Source of the DNA: Promethearchaeota archaeon
GTDB lineage: Archaea > Asgardarchaeota > Lokiarchaeia > Sigyniarchaeales > SOKP01
Assembly: GCA_019057795.1 (NCBI GenBank)
Contig: JAHLWS010000026.1
Coordinates: 1-64,000, forward strand
DNA: 64,000 nt
Direction: 5' to 3'
The notes beneath the pieces were generated by a model, which was not told where the DNA came from, did no database searches, and was given only the letters and a program-made list of their open reading frames with translations. The translations under genes and the position numbers were made by a program. Shown here piece by piece: positions 63,205-64,000 of the stretch (positions are counted from its first letter, which is position 1; the number at the start of each line of letters is the position of its first letter).

Positions 63205-63978
63205 TTAAAAAATGAAAATTAGAAAAAAACTTATTAAAAATGTTAAGATAGAATTAATAAAAAAATATGTTAAAATTTGAGTCTTCTGATTAATAGTTTC
63301 AGATAATAAGTTTTCAAGATTTTTAAAATTACCTTCTTTAATAGTAGTTTCTATATTTTTAAATTCTATCTCCAATTGAGTTTCTAATTTTGTTATGCCA
63401 ATTATATTATTTGAAGCCTGAACTGCTTCTTTAAGTAAATTTAATGCCTTTTCATATTTTCTTTTGTCTAATTCTTCACGAGCTTTGTTTCTAAAAGAAA
63501 CTGCTCTTTTTTTATTAATTAAATAACGATTAAACAGAAAATATAACCATAATATAAACATCATTTGAAGAATTGAAGAGAATATAAGTTCATTAAGAGT
63601 ATAAGAACTAGAAATCTTAAAATAAAAATAAAGCATATAAAAGAAAACCAATAACCAATACCAATTAATTTGCAATAAACCATCGTTTTTATTTGAAAAT
63701 TCGGATTTTACATAAATATAAGAGGTCCAATAAAGTAAAATACTAAATGATATTATAAAAATAAATAGATTTATGAAACTTAAACCAAAATAAATAAAAT
63801 TAAAAACCAGAATTAATAAATTTAGATCAGATTTTGTATTTTCTTTTTGAAATCCTCCTTTAACATAATATATAAAAAGAATTAAAAATTCTCCCGTCAA
63901 TAATGCAATGAATATGAAAAACAATATGAACTCCAATTGAACATTCAAAATAAAAATTTGGAACATGCTATAAATCAT
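63205..63978 (-). CDS. Membrane protein with helical cytosolic domain
   Basis: 257 residues from ATG 63978 (or 63966). About four membrane helices at the N-terminus lead into a TPR-like helical pair (NKAREELDKRKYEKALNLLKEA) and a final hydrophobic helix (NSILTFLISFFLIFIF). Function unknown. The start is close to the window's right edge but appears complete. Confidence 0.5.
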   Translation of the reverse strand: MIYSMFQIFILNVQLEFILFFIFIALLTGEFLILFIYYVKGGFQKENTKSDLNLLILVFNFIYFGLSFINLFIFIISFSILLYWTSYIYVKSEFSNKNDGLLQINWYWLLVFFYMLYFYFKISSSYTLNELIFSSILQMMFILWLYFLFNRYLINKKRAVSFRNKAREELDKRKYEKALNLLKEAVQASNNIIGITKLETQLEIEFKNIETTIKEGNFKNLENLLSETINQKTQILTYFFINSILTFLISFFLIFIF

Positions 63979-64000
63979 ATAGGGAATTAATTATTTAAAC

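Noticed and set aside
1..64000. CRISPR arrays, insertion sequences, integrase or att sites
   Set aside because: No regularly spaced repeats, transposase motifs or terminal inverted repeats with target duplications were seen.

Overview
The window looks like a piece of an Asgard archaeal chromosome, most likely a Lokiarchaeia-type lineage. It is AT-rich, and archaeal-style (often leaderless) promoters mix with GAGGTGA-type ribosome binding sites. Informational genes are archaeal/eukaryotic: ribosomal protein S30e, a Nog1-type GTPase, a GPN-loop GTPase and an intron-bearing tRNA-Trp. Several proteins carry Asgard-typical parts: a degenerate Ras-like GTPase, a longin/roadblock-like protein, an MIT-like protein, an IFT52/GIFT-like protein and a HEAT-repeat protein with a beta-sandwich tail. 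No transposon, CRISPR array or rRNA is visible. Lineage and domain calls are inferences from reading the sequence; no search was run.

Layout. 0-5.2 kb: the end of a repetitive surface protein, a type II pantothenate kinase-like gene, a DUF362 protein and an unknown. 5.2-12.5 kb: aspartate-semialdehyde dehydrogenase, a TPR/coiled-coil protein, a Nog1-like GTPase, a VOC protein with the methanofuran genes mfnF-mfnE, and a MaoC-type hydratase pair. 12.6-15.6 kb: a 969-residue HEAT protein. 15.7-18.4 kb: two tandem selD genes, each reading an in-frame UGA as selenocysteine and each followed at once by a SECIS-like RNA with eukaryote-like features. 18.4-26.3 kb: CinA-like protein, RNase H-like protein, a frameshifted sensor protein, PIG-L deacetylase, MIT/zinc-ribbon and TPR proteins, S30e and small zinc-ribbon proteins. 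At 26.4 kb lies tRNA-Trp with an unusually placed intron.

26.5-34.6 kb is a complete L-rhamnose module: an intracellular GH78 alpha-L-rhamnosidase, rhamnose isomerase, rhamnulokinase, a class II aldolase and an aldehyde:ferredoxin oxidoreductase. The last probably oxidises the lactaldehyde released by the aldolase and passes electrons to ferredoxin. 34.9-37.8 kb holds the longin-like, pseudo-GTPase and leucine-rich-repeat genes, with tandem 19-bp palindromes between the last two. 37.8-43.3 kb is striking: five of the six larger genes are interrupted (in-frame TAA in an MFS transporter, a KARI-like gene and a propeller protein; TAG in a DsrE-like gene; a frameshift in a DMT transporter), which suggests a decay island or a poorly resolved stretch of assembly.

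43.4-54.1 kb: a DNA methyltransferase, a deoxyribosyltransferase-like protein, the GPN GTPase without a visible normal start codon, a sugar nucleotidyltransferase, the IFT52-like protein, a citramalate/homocitrate-synthase-family enzyme, an FKBP isomerase, an Lrp regulator and a xylulokinase-like kinase. Just after the kinase is a tiny membrane protein ending Gly-Gly-Gly-UGA-Leu-Cys, followed by a third SECIS-like hairpin. It is a candidate small membrane selenoprotein and, with the selD pair, the main discovery lead here. 54.3-64 kb: a TrmB regulator, a CocE-type hydrolase, two Fe-S proteins, a lipocalin-like/unknown gene pair, a stand-alone phosphohistidine domain, a gene-poor stretch with a long-range inverted repeat and a broken small ORF, a CoiA-like nuclease and a membrane protein.
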